Source of the DNA: Eudasyphora cyanicolor
Lineage: Eukaryota; Arthropoda; Insecta; Diptera; Muscidae
Length of the DNA stretch: 64,000 nt
Assembly (NCBI GenBank): GCA_963930755.1
Contig: OZ005738.1
Location: 199,792,248 to 199,856,247 of the forward strand
Direction of reading: 5' to 3'
Made by a program: the position numbers and the translations under genes. This document shows, piece after piece, positions 34,165-45,443 of the stretch (positions are counted from its first letter, which is position 1; each line of letters begins with the position of its first letter). Under the pieces are notes generated by a model. That model was not told where the DNA came from and ran no database searches. It saw only the letters and a list, made by a program, of their open reading frames with translations.

Positions 34165-35974
34165 ATACCCTCACTATAGTGATACGAGGGTATATATCAT
34201 TTGCTACAGAAAAAAGTGTAACACATCGAAGGAGTGACCTAAGACCCCAAGTATGTTCGGCGGATATTCGTTTTGGGTTATTTTAAGTCGAATGGGCAAT
34301 GCCCGTCCGTCCGTCTGTCTGCTGGCTGGTGCGCTCGATAACTCTCGAAAGGAGTAACCGATTGACTTCAAATTTGGTATGCGGTAATATTTTTATTTAT
34401 CTTCAGATGAGTTCGAAGATGGGCCATATTGATCTACTCCTTCTGGTCAGAGTTCGGAAAAAACACTAAGGAACGGTTCCTTAGCGTTCTGTACCGTTCT
34501 TCGTCGCGAACGGAACAGTATCGCAACCCTTACACGGGAACAGAATACACTAAACATTTTTTTAGTGTTACTGTTCGCGAACGGTACCGCTACGATAACG
34601 TACCGTTCTTAGAACACGACGAACGGTACACTACGATAACGTACCGTTCATAGAACAGTATCACTATGTCGTAGTGATACTGTTCTTTTGAACAGAACAC
34701 TAACAGTATCACTACGTTTAGCGTTCCGTTCTTTTTTATATTCGACACCACAGGTCGCAAATATGAAGCAATCTTCATGAAAATAGGTACAGAGTTATTT
34801 CTTAACCCAGGGACGATCCCTATTTAAAATGGGGCATATCGGTCCATTCTTTGATATAGCCCCCATACGAAGGTCCCTTTCGATAAGACATATTTACTAG
34901 AGAGCGAATTTTTTAACCGATCATGCCAAAATTTGAATATATGTTCATTCCATTGCATTCAATCATGCCTAGTGAAAATGATGCATATCGGTCCATTTTT
35001 TGATACAGCCCCAATACAAAGCTCCCTTGCTTCATATTTGCGACCTGTGGTGTCGAATATAAAAAAGAACGGAACGCTAAACGTAGTGATACTGTTAGTG
35101 TTCTGTTCAAAAGAACAGTATCACTACGACGTAGTGATACTGTTCTATGAACGGTACGTTATCGTAGTGTACCGTTCGTCGTGTTCAACGAACGGTACGT
35201 TATCATAGTGGTACCGTTCGCGAACAGTAACACTAAAAAAATAAATAACGTTAGTGTTCTCTGAAGGAACCGTTCCTATAACGTACTGTTTTTTTCTGAA
35301 CACTGCTTCTGGTACCTCCCACACAAAGGGTTAAAATTTAGTGAAATATTGATTCTTTAATAACTTCTATACTACTTATTCGAATATTCTGAAATTCTAC
35401 ACATAATATTAGTATATTAGTCGCTATTACCTCGAGAAAGATGGGTGAAGATGTCATGCCCCTTTTGGTACCTCCCACACAAATGGACCATTTTGCATCA
35501 AAATTTAATTGCTTATAACTTTAATAAAAGTGCATAAAAATGCCTGAAATATTCTACTGTATAATGTTTTTGTAGTGTCTATAGTCCGGTAAAAAATGGG
35601 CACTATTGTACAGCCCATTTTGGTACCTCCCACACAAATGGACCGTTTCGTACCAAAATTAAACGGCTTGTAACATTAATACCAGTGCATACCAATAATT
35701 GAAATTTTGTACAGTGTAATGCGGTTATAGTGTCTATAGTTCTGTAAAAAGTGGGCGTTATCACCACGCCCCTTTTTGTACCTCCCACACAAAATGACCA
35801 AATCATACAAAAATTACATAGCTCGTTACTTTAATATACCAGCGCACATAAACGCTTATAGTTCGGCACAATGCAATATATTTAAGAATCTACTGTTTAC
35901 CGAAAAAAATTACATTACTCACAAAGTGAGAGTATACCTTAGTCGGCTTACCCGACTGAAACTTTATTACTTGT
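34165..35974 (-). mobile_element. HINE-like element (reverse) containing a hAT
   Basis: The left edge TATACCCTCACTATAGTGAT is the family's 3' hairpin in reverse. AACACATCGAAGGAGTGACC and the (GTCC)n/(GTCT)n tract follow. After the hAT, core units recur near 35310, 35470 and 35625-35790. The right edge is TTAGTCGGCTTACCCGACTG. Host sequence rejoins across the hAT as GATCTACTCCTTCTGGTACC. Confidence 0.85.
34448..35305. mobile_element. 858-bp hairpin-forming hAT element
   Basis: The ends CAGAGTTCGGAAAAAACA and TTTTTTTCTGAACACTG pair and are flanked by an exact 8-bp duplication CTTCTGGT (34440-34447, 35306-35313). The inner arms (about 34557-34771 and 35022-35238) are inverted repeats of roughly 210 bp with only a handful of mismatches. 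Each arm also holds short palindromes built from AACGGTACGTTATCG and ACAGTATCACTACG. The ~250-bp spacer contains two direct copies of a segment beginning GCATATCGGTCCATT. Open frames of about 62 codons appear in mirrored form on both arms; they are the palindrome read twice. Confidence 0.95.
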
Positions 35975-36524
35975 TTTTAATAAAATTTTACAAACATATA
36001 AAATGTCTAAAAAATTCACTTTGAACTTCTGAAAAACAAAAAAACTTGTTGTTAAATTCAGGTACATACATTGCCAAAAAACTTAAACAGAAATAAATGT
36101 TTGTTTCGGAAATATTTGTTCGAAATAAAAAAAATATTAGAGTCGAAACATAGTTTTGTTTAGAACAACATCCTCCTAAACATATAATATTTGTGTGTGT
36201 CAAATATTATATATTTGGAGTGTACTCTAAACATATGTATTTTTCAAGCTGAATATGTTTGGGACAATATACAACAGAAGAATTTCAGCGTGTACTAATA
36301 CACAACTCGAATACACTTAGACTTAGCAACAATGCTAAGCCCACTGACGAAAATCGACGAATTAAAGATGTGTTGAAAATACATAGGTTGACGAATCGTA
36401 ATGTACAGTTACTTCATTAAGTCATCTATAGGAAGTGGTGTCCAAAATCTACTATTATCACGTATGTTTTATATGTATGTTGTAAACTCTTAAATAGCAT
36501 TAATGAAACATCTAAACACCAATT

Positions 36525-37900
36525 GTATACCCTCATTTTAGTGCAGGAGGGTATACTCGCATAGCATTTGCTACTAAAGGTAAGTACAGACGATTTGCAG
36601 ATCGGACAACATTGCCAGAAAAATGGCGGAAAAATGCAACCCTGTGAATTTACAACCGTGTGAACACACAATTTTTGTGTTGCAACGTTAGCAGAAAAGT
36701 CATTGCGAGATAATTTGCTGATTGTTATATGTGCGAAGTTTATGCATGTGACAACATCGCCATTGCCAGAAAAACATTTAATTTGCAACACTGTTTATAA
36801 TGTATTTTTATTGGCAATGCTGCATATACATAAATATTTACAAAATATATTGTAAATATATGAAATTGTAATGTTTTCGTGCAATCGTCTGAACTGTCAA
36901 TTCACCTTTGCCTAACAATCTGACATTTGCAGCACTTTAACAGGGTTGATAACGTTTGCCGATCTGGCAATCGTCTATACTCAGCTTAAGGAGTGACCTA
37001 AGACCCTATGAATGTTTGGCGGAAATCCGTTTTAGGAAATTTTAAGTCATTTCAGCATGTTCGTCCATCTGTCTTTCTAGCAGTCTGGCTGGAGCGCACG
37101 ATAACTCTCGAAAGGAGTAACGGATTGACTTCAAATTTGGTATGTTATAATACTTTTCTCTATCTCAGGCTAAGTTCGATGATGGGCCATATTGGTCTAG
37201 TACCTGCCTCACAAAGGGTTAACATTTAGTGAAATATTGATTCTCTATTAACTTCTAAACTAATTATCCGAATCATCTGTTATTCCTCACATAGTAATAC
37301 TATTTCTGCCCTATCACCTTGAGGAAAATGGTGGGTACCTTTTGGTACCCCCCACACAAAGGCACCATTTTGTACAAAAAAGTAACTGCATACTCGTATA
37401 ATACCAATGCATATAAATACATGAAATTTTGTGCAGTGTAATGCCTTTATAATACCTGCAGTCCCGTATACAAAATTGACATTTTCCCATGCCTCTTTTG
37501 GTACCTCCCACACAAATGAACCATTTGGCACCATTCTGCGTATAACTTTAATACCAGTACACACAAATACTTGATATGAATGCTTTTATAGAACCTACAG
37601 TCCAGTGAAATATGGGCGTCATTGTCACCAAATTTATAAGCTTTCAACTGTAATGCCGGTGCATACATAACAGTTATTAAATTGATAATAATTTAATTTA
37701 AACAAAAATATAAATAAATATTTAGGGAATGAAGGTGAGGGTTGCGCAAGATCTACTGTTCAGCGCAAAATAGACGAATTCGTCAAGTCACTTTTGTACA
37801 CCCCCCACAAATTGACAGACTCAAACAAACACAACATTCCCATAACTTTTGCACGTGCAAATATTCAATAAGGAATACTTACCAAATTCCAATAACGTGT
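36525..37900 (-). mobile_element. HINE-like element (reverse), interrupted
   Basis: Starts TATACCCTCATTTTAGTGCA (3' hairpin reversed) and TAGCATTTGCTACTAAA. It is interrupted by the element 36579-36989, then resumes AGGAGTGACCTAAGACCC, TATCTCAGGCTAAGTTCGAT and core units near 37205, 37345 and 37505. The far (5') end fades around 37700-37900, where GTCAAGTCACTTTTGTACAC is the last recognisable core word. Confidence 0.7.
36579..36989. mobile_element. ~410-bp TAAGTACAGACGATT element
   Basis: The ends TAAGTACAGACGATTTGCAG and, reversed, TAAGCTGAGTATAGACGATT form imperfect inverted repeats that continue as CAGATCGGMAAACG. A second copy starts at about 63645 and runs off the window in the other orientation of its interior. 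GTGTGAACACACAATTTTTG and GTGCGAAGTTTATGCATGTG are interior marks shared by both. The target duplication is not resolvable. Non-coding. Confidence 0.75.
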
Positions 37901-38820
37901 TTTAAAGAGAAATTGTTTTTTTAGTCAATTCTAGAGACTCCGAAATTAATTCAAATGACAATTCTTACATGTAATGTTGTTCGAGAAAACATTAGACTAA
38001 ATAACGGATTTATCAAGAACGATAAATACCAATGTTCTATACCAATGCGATGTAAAACATTTTGAGGTAGAATTTTCCTTTCTGTGTTCGACTATTCATA
38101 TATGTATGTATCGACTATATCTTATAAATATGTGCAACACAAATAATGGTGATATTCCTTTGTATATTTCGAGTAAGGACATGAAATGTACACATATTAC
38201 AGAAAATAGTAAAAAATGTGACTTTCAAATTGTATTCCAAAAAATGCAGTTCTAATTTTTTTAAATTGGTTTGTTTGTTTGGGTTTAATTTTCCAAATTA
38301 GAAAGAGATCGACAGGGAAATTAAAGATGTCAGATCAACGACAAAGCATACATTCATTAATCGGTTAGAAAGTTCCGAATGGGCAAATTGAGTTACCCCC
38401 TCAGCACACCATCACCCAGATGTATGTATGTGTATGAATTGTATGGATGTACGTATTGCATTGTATGGAAAGGTGCATCGATATGAACAACATTTTCTAA
38501 TAATATGAACTCGTATGTATGTATGTATGTATCTGTATTCCCGACGATGCTGATTGTCAGCGTCTAGAGCGTTTCACCTGAATAAAATACAGTATCTGCA
38601 TATCGTACAGCATCCCACATTCACTGGCGCAACTGGCAATCATGATCAAATCAAATCAAATATTAACCGCTGATATGATTTATTATTAAAGGACAAATGA
38701 AAAAAGCCTAGAGCAAAATAAACAAACAATAAAAAAACGAAGCTAGTAGAAAACAAAGTTTTCCTAAGAGGATTAAAACGGAAATCAAACGCACAAATTC
38801 CGAAAGACTTAATGTTCTGA
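37901..38820. other. flank upstream of the coding exon, repeat-poor
   Basis: Includes a (GTAT)n run at 38514-38532 and shared-family repeats are absent. Probably intron or upstream sequence of the host gene. A splice acceptor could not be chosen with confidence. Confidence 0.4.
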
Positions 38821-38829
38821 AACAACAAA

Positions 38830-40210
38830 GTGGATTCAATCACGGAAAGTGAATTTTCCTCCCCACCATCATCATCATCCACATCATTATCGTCACCATC
38901 GCCAACATCGCCCGCATCATCGCCGTCTTCTGAAAGTTCGAGTATAGCAGCTAGAGTTTCGGGAAGAACTCTTCCGGACAGAACGACGAACTCCTCAGAT
39001 ACTGGAAGCGCCCTAACAAACGAGTCACAACTCACCGATATCGGGCCGGATAACAGAAACACGACGGAGAAAACTAATCTTGTCCTCATTCAGCAGCCTA
39101 TAGGGCCGCTCAAGGCGACGACGTCAGTCAGTCGCGGTGGTGGGGCTGGCGGAGATGAGAACAACGTAACGACCACCATAACGACGGCTGCTAACAGTGA
39201 GGTTCTGTCCGTATCGACACTAAGCAGTGGCGGTAGCTGTGGCGGACTGATTACCAACAAAGTTCCCTCGATTTCGATTTTCCCTTTGCCTGCCACCACC
39301 ACGGTGCGCACTATTTCCACGGCGAATAAGGCCACTTCACCTCCGCTCGCTTTCATCACGTCCACCGCTGGGGCTAAGACATCCACACTGGTGAGGAGTG
39401 TTCCCAGTTTGGTGCTGCAGTCACAACGTCCACAGCAGCAGCATCAATACCAACAGACAGATAAGTGCACAATACTGAAGTTCGATGTCGTCCGAAAGGC
39501 TTCGAACCTATCATCGTCGTCGTCGCCCTCTCTGGCATCGCACACTGTTGCGGTGACCGCCTCCACGTCACCCTCTTCCTCATCATTGGGTGGCGAGGCC
39601 ACACTTGTAATACCCAACACAGCCGTTCACATAACCAATCAAGATTTCGAAGAATTCGAAAACCTCTCCCAACGCCAGTTGCAACAGCAGCAACAACATC
39701 CACAGACCCCGAATCAGCCCCACATCATCTCCAATCAGCCCATAATAGTAAAGATTGAACCAACACAAGCGTTTCATATCGTGGATGAAAACGACACAAG
39801 GGTTCTGAGTTTACCACTAACGGATAGCGACAAGGTAGGGGCGAGCTGGATTGACTTGAAGGACATAGCGGGACTGCAGACATCATCGGGCACAACGCTG
39901 CTTGATGTTTGCTTTGAACCGGTGCCTGCTCTATCTGCTGCCAACACATCGGCAGCAACAATCTCCCCAATGACAGTGGACATACCAACGGAGATTCTGA
40001 TCAAGCGACAGTCGGTCTCCAAAAGTAGACAGTCGCTAACATCGGCAGCGTCATCGCCATCGCCAGCTTCAGTGTCCGCTACTGCGTCTGCGTCCACATC
40101 AACATCAACGGCGGTGGCGTTGACCACTAAAGCCGTTTCTACTGTAACATCAGTTGCATCTACGTCCAGGGAACAGTACACTGGACCCAGTACAAGTGGA
40201 GCCATGACAG
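38830..40210 (+). CDS. N-terminal coding exon of an unrecognised Ser/Thr/Gln-rich protein
   Basis: A 460-codon frame, far longer than chance allows here, ends at a canonical donor (ATGACAG|GTAAGTACC), leaving an intron in phase 1. The product is low-complexity: a Ser/Pro tract in the first 40 residues, Thr/Ser-rich stretches, Gln runs near residues 200-215 and 280-290, and an acidic, more ordered segment at about 305-365. That segment contains VKIEP at 307-311, a SUMOylation-type site, followed by FHIVDENDTRVLSLPLTDSD and KVGASWIDLKDIAG. Such composition is typical of N-terminal regions of fly transcription regulators; this is inference, and no DNA-binding domain lies in this exon. The first codon is GTG in a strong initiation context (AACAAAGTGG). 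The nearest in-frame ATG (38812) is followed two codons later by TGA. An upstream acceptor joining inside the frame is the alternative. Confidence 0.75.
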
Positions 40211-40216
40211 GTAAGT
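40211..40216 (+). promoter_or_regulatory. splice donor (GTAAGT)
   Basis: ACAG|GTAAGTACC fits the metazoan 5' splice consensus. The frame runs on for 50 codons past it, but that stretch (with SHSNNILSES and a hydrophobic tail) loses the composition of the exon and enters AT-rich DNA. Confidence 0.8.
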
Positions 40217-40359
40217 ACCAACGACAACATTCACATAGCAATAATATATTGTCAGAGTCTGAACATTTCTTATTTGAGTACACATATGTACATATCGTCA
40301 TCAGAAACGAGAAAGGCCTATCATCATTAAAAACAACACCACCAGTTTTTAGTTTTTAA

Positions 40360-40860
40360 TTTATATATGACCTCGAGCCAGACAAAACTTTCAAAAATTA
40401 GAAAATAAAAGGTCACTAATACAAAAACCAAACATATTTAAAAATTTAAAAAAAAACTAAATAAAATGAAAAATGTTTTCGTTAGAAAAACGGGATTTTC
40501 AGGATAACATGATTATATAAATGGTTTGTGAAAATTGCGTGAAATAGGAATTTTTAACTAAGAAAAAAGAAATAATTTGTTATCAGGACCTTTTGAATTT
40601 CGTTATTAAATTCGCCATTTTTGATAGTGGGTCGCTAAAAATTTGTCTGGATGTGTATTTTGATGCAGTGTACCGAAATCCATCAAAAACTCCATTTCCA
40701 TGTTTTTTTATATCATAAAAAATTGTCCTATTTTTTGGCTCTATGGTTCATAGTATAAAAGCTAACTACGATTAAAGCCCATCAAACTATAAAAAGTGCA
40801 AAATGTAACACCTACAGGTGAATTTTAAACGATGCTTTGTTACCCTGGGTACTTAGACAA
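40360..40860. other. probable intron, no feature
   Basis: AT-rich DNA after the donor; no repeat edge recognised. Confidence 0.45.
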
Positions 40861-40869
40861 GACAACAGC

Positions 40870-41211
40870 AAACATCGGACGTTAGAACAAGGTTGGACAC
40901 CATCCCATAATGCCCGTTAAAACCAACGTGATTTACGAGAAAAAGTTTTCAGATTCATTTCTTCACTACCATATTTTTCAGACTTAAAACCAATGGATTT
41001 CTCAATATGGTCCACTCTGGAGGCCAACATATCGACTAAATATATGAGATGGCCAATACTTTAAAGATTCATCTGCGCCGAGAATGGGACACAATATGTT
41101 CAGGCCACATTCATGCAGAGTGTGGCAGACAGACATTTTACAGTACAGAATTGCAATACAATTGGTCCTCCAATTTCTCAATTTGTCAGAAATGGAGCCG
41201 TTTTTGATCAT
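40870..41211 (+). pseudogene. mariner-like transposase C-terminal remnant
   Basis: The + strand reads LEQGWTPSHNAR (with Gly where this catalytic motif carries Asp), then FISS ... SDLKPMDFSIWSTLEANIST, then after a shift near 41040 the frame gives MANTLKIHLRREWDTICSGH. The order QxDWxPSH, PDLxPMDxxxW and LxxxLxREWDxI is the second half of a mariner-type catalytic domain. A stop interrupts at about 40917. No terminal repeats were found. The minus-strand open frame at 41002-41211 is a shadow. Confidence 0.75.
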
Positions 41212-41600
41212 GTAAATCAGGGATTGCCAAAATGTTTTTTTTTGTGTATCAGTGAGTAATCAAATTGAAAGAATTTATTTTTTCAGCCTTAGCAAAATGT
41301 TAGTTAAAGACAACATTCTCTTATTCATACAAAATAAAGGAAATGATAATGATACTGAAATACATCTGGTTGAAAATGGTTTAAAATGTAAACCTTTTCT
41401 AACCAGGTGTATTTGACTGTCATTTCTTTGCACAATTCGATAAGTCCATTTATTATCTAATTTACATATTTTGTGCTATTTTATATTAAAATGCCATTAA
41501 ATATAGCAAAATAAACAGTATCCACCTTTTTTGGGGCCTAAAAAGTCTAAAAGTCGATCGATTTTCTTTAAATAACACATATAGCAAAATAAACAGTATC

Positions 41601-41805
41601 TATTGAAGGTAGCCAATGCAAGAAAACGAAAAATGTGTCCAACTGTTTTCAATTCAAAAGTTTTATTAGGAATACATAAAAATATTTTAGAAACGAAAAA
41701 TTATAGATACTTATTGAATACACTTCAAATGCCTACTATGGTATTAATATTAAATGTAAAATGAAAAATAACAAAGTGTTATTGTACAAGTATGTACATT
41801 CAATA
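41601..41805 (-). repeat. 3' LTR of the copia-type element
   Basis: 205 bp, matching 45444-45648 except for C/G in GTGT(C/G)AACTG-type context near 41640 and G/T near 41777. On the sense strand it begins TATTGAATGTACATACTTGT. Confidence 0.95.
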
Positions 41806-41815
41806 CCCCTTCTCA
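41806..41815 (-). promoter_or_regulatory. polypurine tract
   Basis: Immediately inside the 3' LTR the sense strand reads TGAGAAGGGG, the expected plus-strand priming purine run. Confidence 0.7.
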
Positions 41816-41847
41816 ATAACACTACATAAATATCAATTAATTAAGCC

Positions 41848-44800
41848 TCAAAGTTTCTTAAGAGTACCTAGTTTTATATTACCTAAAGGCTTAGTTAACA
41901 TATCTGCTATCATATTGCTCGTAGGGCAGTACTGATAATCTATGCTACCGGAATTCTTAACATCTTTAATATAAAAATATTTCACATCAATGTGTTTGCA
42001 GCGTGGATTGATTCTTTCCGAATCCAATATTTTTAGACAGCTTTGATTGTCTTCGAATATTAGCGGTTTTTCCACAAGTTCAATTTCAAAATCTTCTAAC
42101 AATTGTTATAACCAGATACATTCTTTTGTTGCTTCGGCAAGTGAAACTAATTCAGCATCAGTTGATGAAAGAGTTACAATATTCTGCTTTCGACTAGCGT
42201 AACTAATGGTAGCCTGGCCAAGTTTAAACAAGTAACCGCTAGTTGATTTCCGATCCTTGTTATCCCCGGCCCAATCCGCATCGGCATAGCCAGTCAACTT
42301 TACATGTTTCGTTCCAACACAAAGCTTTTCGTCTCGAGTTCCTTTAAGATATCTGAATATACGCTTCACCTCATTCCAATCTTTTTTTGTTGGCTTGCTA
42401 ACTTTGCGTGATAAAATTGAAACGGCTACTGAAATATCTGGCGTGGTATTACCGGCTAGGTAGAGTAGCGAACCAATAGCCCTTCGGTATTTATTGTCGT
42501 TTTCCAAATGTTCATCCTTGTTTATTTCCTTGAAGTAACCGGTATCTAGTGGGATAGATGATGTTTTTGCATTTTCGATATCATATTGTTTCAGCATTTT
42601 GTCAATATATCCAGCTTGTGATATATAAAATAATTCATCCTTATCTCTAGATATTTCCATCCCAAGATATAGTTTAAGTTCTCCCATATCCGTAACTTCA
42701 AAATTTGACGATATGTAAGATATTACCCCTTGAATAGTTTCATTACAATTTGCTGCCACAATTATGTCATCTACATATACAAGGACATATATGTAGCTGC
42801 CACAAAATTCCTTTACATATAAACAATTATCCGCGATTCCCCTTCTGAATCCGAATTTATTCAGTACATCATTAATTCGCTGATTCCAGCATCTAGCGGA
42901 TTGCTTGAGCCCGTAAATACTTCGGTTTAATTTACATACAAGGCTCTCCTTCCCATTTTCGACAAAACCCTTTGGCTTTTTTATATAAATTTCTCTGTCA
43001 ATATTTCCGTTCAGAAAAGCTGTTTTGACGTCAATATGATGAACTTTTAAATTTTTAAACGAAGCCACTGCTAGTAATGTGCGTAGGGTTGTATGTTTTA
43101 CAACGGGAGCAAAGATATGGTCGTAATCTTCGCCATACTTCTGCGAAAATCCTCTTGCGACAAGCCTTGCCTTTTATCGGTTTCCACCTTCAGCCAAAGT
43201 CTTAATTTTAAAAATCCATTTACAACTTACTGCTTTTCTACCTTTGGGTAATTGTACCAAATCCCAAGTGTTGTTGTTGTACATTGACTGCATCTCATCT
43301 TTCATTGCCAGAAGCCACTTTTCTTTTTCTGGATGGTCCATAACTTCTTCGTAGGTTTGAGGTTCTAAGGCCATGGTCGTCATGTTTACCTCGTATCTTT
43401 GTGGCCTTTTACCTTATGTTGATCTTGATGAAACTCTCTTTGGGATAACAATATTTTCCTCTTCTGAAGTTGATGATTCACTTGCTGTTTCAAAAATTGG
43501 ACTTTGTTCGTCTCCTGACAATATATCGTTGTTTCTGGTTTCTTCCAAGACTTCTTCTGTTTCGTTATTGTTTGACGCCTCTTTCGTTCCATAATTTTCT
43601 TTAAAAATTGATTCCATGAATTCGATTTTTGACTTATCCTCTTCCAAGAAAACTACGTCTCTACTTATTGTGATGGTGTTGTCACCAGGATCAAGCAAGC
43701 GATATCCTTTTGTTTCATCACTATACCCCACGAAAATATATTTTCTTGAAACAGCATCCAACTTCCTGCGATTTTTCTTTGTGACATGAGTTGACTGCCT
43801 CCGCCCAGTATTTCAAATCCATATCCGCATCAAAGAGCATGCATATTGCCATTTCCATTAGGCTTCTATTCTTTCTCTCAGCTACGCCATTTTGCTCTGG
43901 TGTATATGGAGCAGTCAGCTGGTGAAATATGCCTTTGCTTTTCAAAAAAGTTGTCATCTCATTGCTGCAAAACTCTCCGCCTCTGTCTGTCCGCAAAATT
44001 GTCATATGCCTACCAAATTTTGTTTCGGTGAATGCAACGAAATCTTTCATTTTATGGATAACGTCGTTTTTATTTCATAAGAAATAAACAGTACAATACC
44101 TGCTCTTGTCATCTATGAGAGTCAGAACGTAGCGATTACCATTTGGAGTACAATTTTGCATGGGACCACACAAATCACTATGTATTAAGTCCAGTGTATT
44201 ATTTGCACGATTCTCTGCAATCTTCGGAAACGGTTTCCTAGTCACCTTTCCTTTCAAACACACTTCGCACTTACTGTTACAATTACAGCTCTCCAAATTT
44301 ATCCCGTCCATTAGATTTGTATTCATTCCAGATTTAATTGCATCTGTATCACGATGGCCAAGTCGACGGTGCCAGGTATGAATACACGACGTCATCATAG
44401 CCATATGTTTTTCATCCATAACAAAAAGATTTCCACGCAATGTTTTTCACCTTAATTTCCTTATGCAAACCAAAGAACATCCCTTCACCTATACCATTGG
44501 ACTTCAAATTTGTTCCATCGGCCAGAAAAACATCATTTGCGCAATTTTTATCAAGCTTCGTGAAAAAATTTTCGTTGCACGTCATGTGGCAAGATGCAGC
44601 CGAATCGATGAACCAGCAGTCTTTATTCCGAGATGAAGCGGCAACATAACACGCATTTCGGTCCGTGTTGGACGTATATTTTGCTTTGTCTTTCTGCTTA
44701 CTCTGACCCTGAGTACAATTTCGTTTAATATGGCCATGCTTACCACACAAATAGCATTTCGGGTTATAGCTTTGCTTCTGGTTTTCAACACAGCTTCTTG

Positions 44801-45382
44801 TTCGACAAACGTCCCAATTCTTCGCTTTGCCTCTTGCATTAGTTTTTCCTTTACCATTTCCAGTGTTAGATCTTTTTCCGGGCGAACTTCTAATGCTGAT
44901 ACCAAGATGTTGTAATTTTCAGGTAAACTTCCAAGAAGGAATGAAACGACTTTATGTTCAGGGAATTCTTCCCCGAGATCCTCTAATTTACCAACAATTT
45001 CTAAAAATTCTGATATGTGGCTTTCCATCGACTGACTTTCGTTCATACGCTTTGATGACAGTTGCCGGAGGAGACTGACACGATTGCTCAGATTTGACTT
45101 CTCATGTTGTGTTTTGAGGGCATCCCAATATGCTTTAGCAGTCGATAGCTTTCTGATATGAATTTTCTGCGAATCCTCAATCGACAAACCAATAACAGCA
45201 CGAGCTCTACCATCTTTCAGAGTCCACGCTGTGTCCGGATTTTCTGGAACGGCATCCATAACATGACTCCACAATTCCCTTTCCAGAAGAACCATTTCAA
45301 CGTTAAATTTCCAGGAATGGTAATTATTGGTACTTAGCCTGGGGAATGTTAATTTCAAATCCATCTTGATGTTACTTTTCAC
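41848..45382 (-). pseudogene. copia-type gag-pol, multiple breaks
   Basis: Gag begins near 45382 (frame to about 44785) and includes the segment LTFPRLSTNNYHSWKFNVEM. A CCHC knuckle (CYLCGKHGHIKRNC) lies at about 44720-44760, protease WFIDSAASCH near 44600, and integrase HRRLGH ... CEVCLKGK with DLCGPM at 44150-44400 and TDRGGEF ... YTPEQNGVAERKNRS near 43880-44000. The RT has KWIFKIK and YVDD (VLVYVDDIIV near 42770), and RNase H YADADWAG ... STDAELVSLAEATKE lies at 42110-42300. In-frame stops stand at 44075-44077, 43414-43416, 43174-43176 and 42106-42108. Frame changes lie near 44785, 44430 and 43785, the last with a loss of sequence between integrase and the RT linker. Confidence 0.95.
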
Positions 45383-45423
45383 AATTAATTATCCTTGATG
45401 ATTATTGTTCTATTCCAGGAAAA

Positions 45424-45443
45424 TTATTGCTGGGCCCATAACC
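45424..45443 (-). promoter_or_regulatory. primer binding site, initiator-tRNA internal type
   Basis: Directly inside the 5' LTR the sense strand reads GGTTATGGGCCCAGCAATAA. GGTTATGGGCCCAG is the copia-style site that pairs with the anticodon-stem region of cleaved initiator methionine tRNA rather than with its 3' end. Confidence 0.85.

Larger units (their letters stand above)
33720..36292 (-). mobile_element. TA MITE in reverse, split by a HINE that holds a hAT
   Basis: The left end CACGGTGAAAATCACC and the right end GAATTTCAGCGTG are flanked by TA (33718-33719, 36293-36294). Subtracting the HINE at about 34165-35974 leaves about 763 bp, matching the 745-759 bp of the other copies. The HINE in turn contains the hAT 34448-35305, so this is a three-layer nest whose order of insertion can be read directly: MITE, then HINE, then hAT. 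Confidence 0.9.

Noticed and set aside
34590..35208. Two similar 60-90-codon frames in opposite directions
   Set aside because: They are the two arms of one palindrome read from each side, made of short palindromic repeats.
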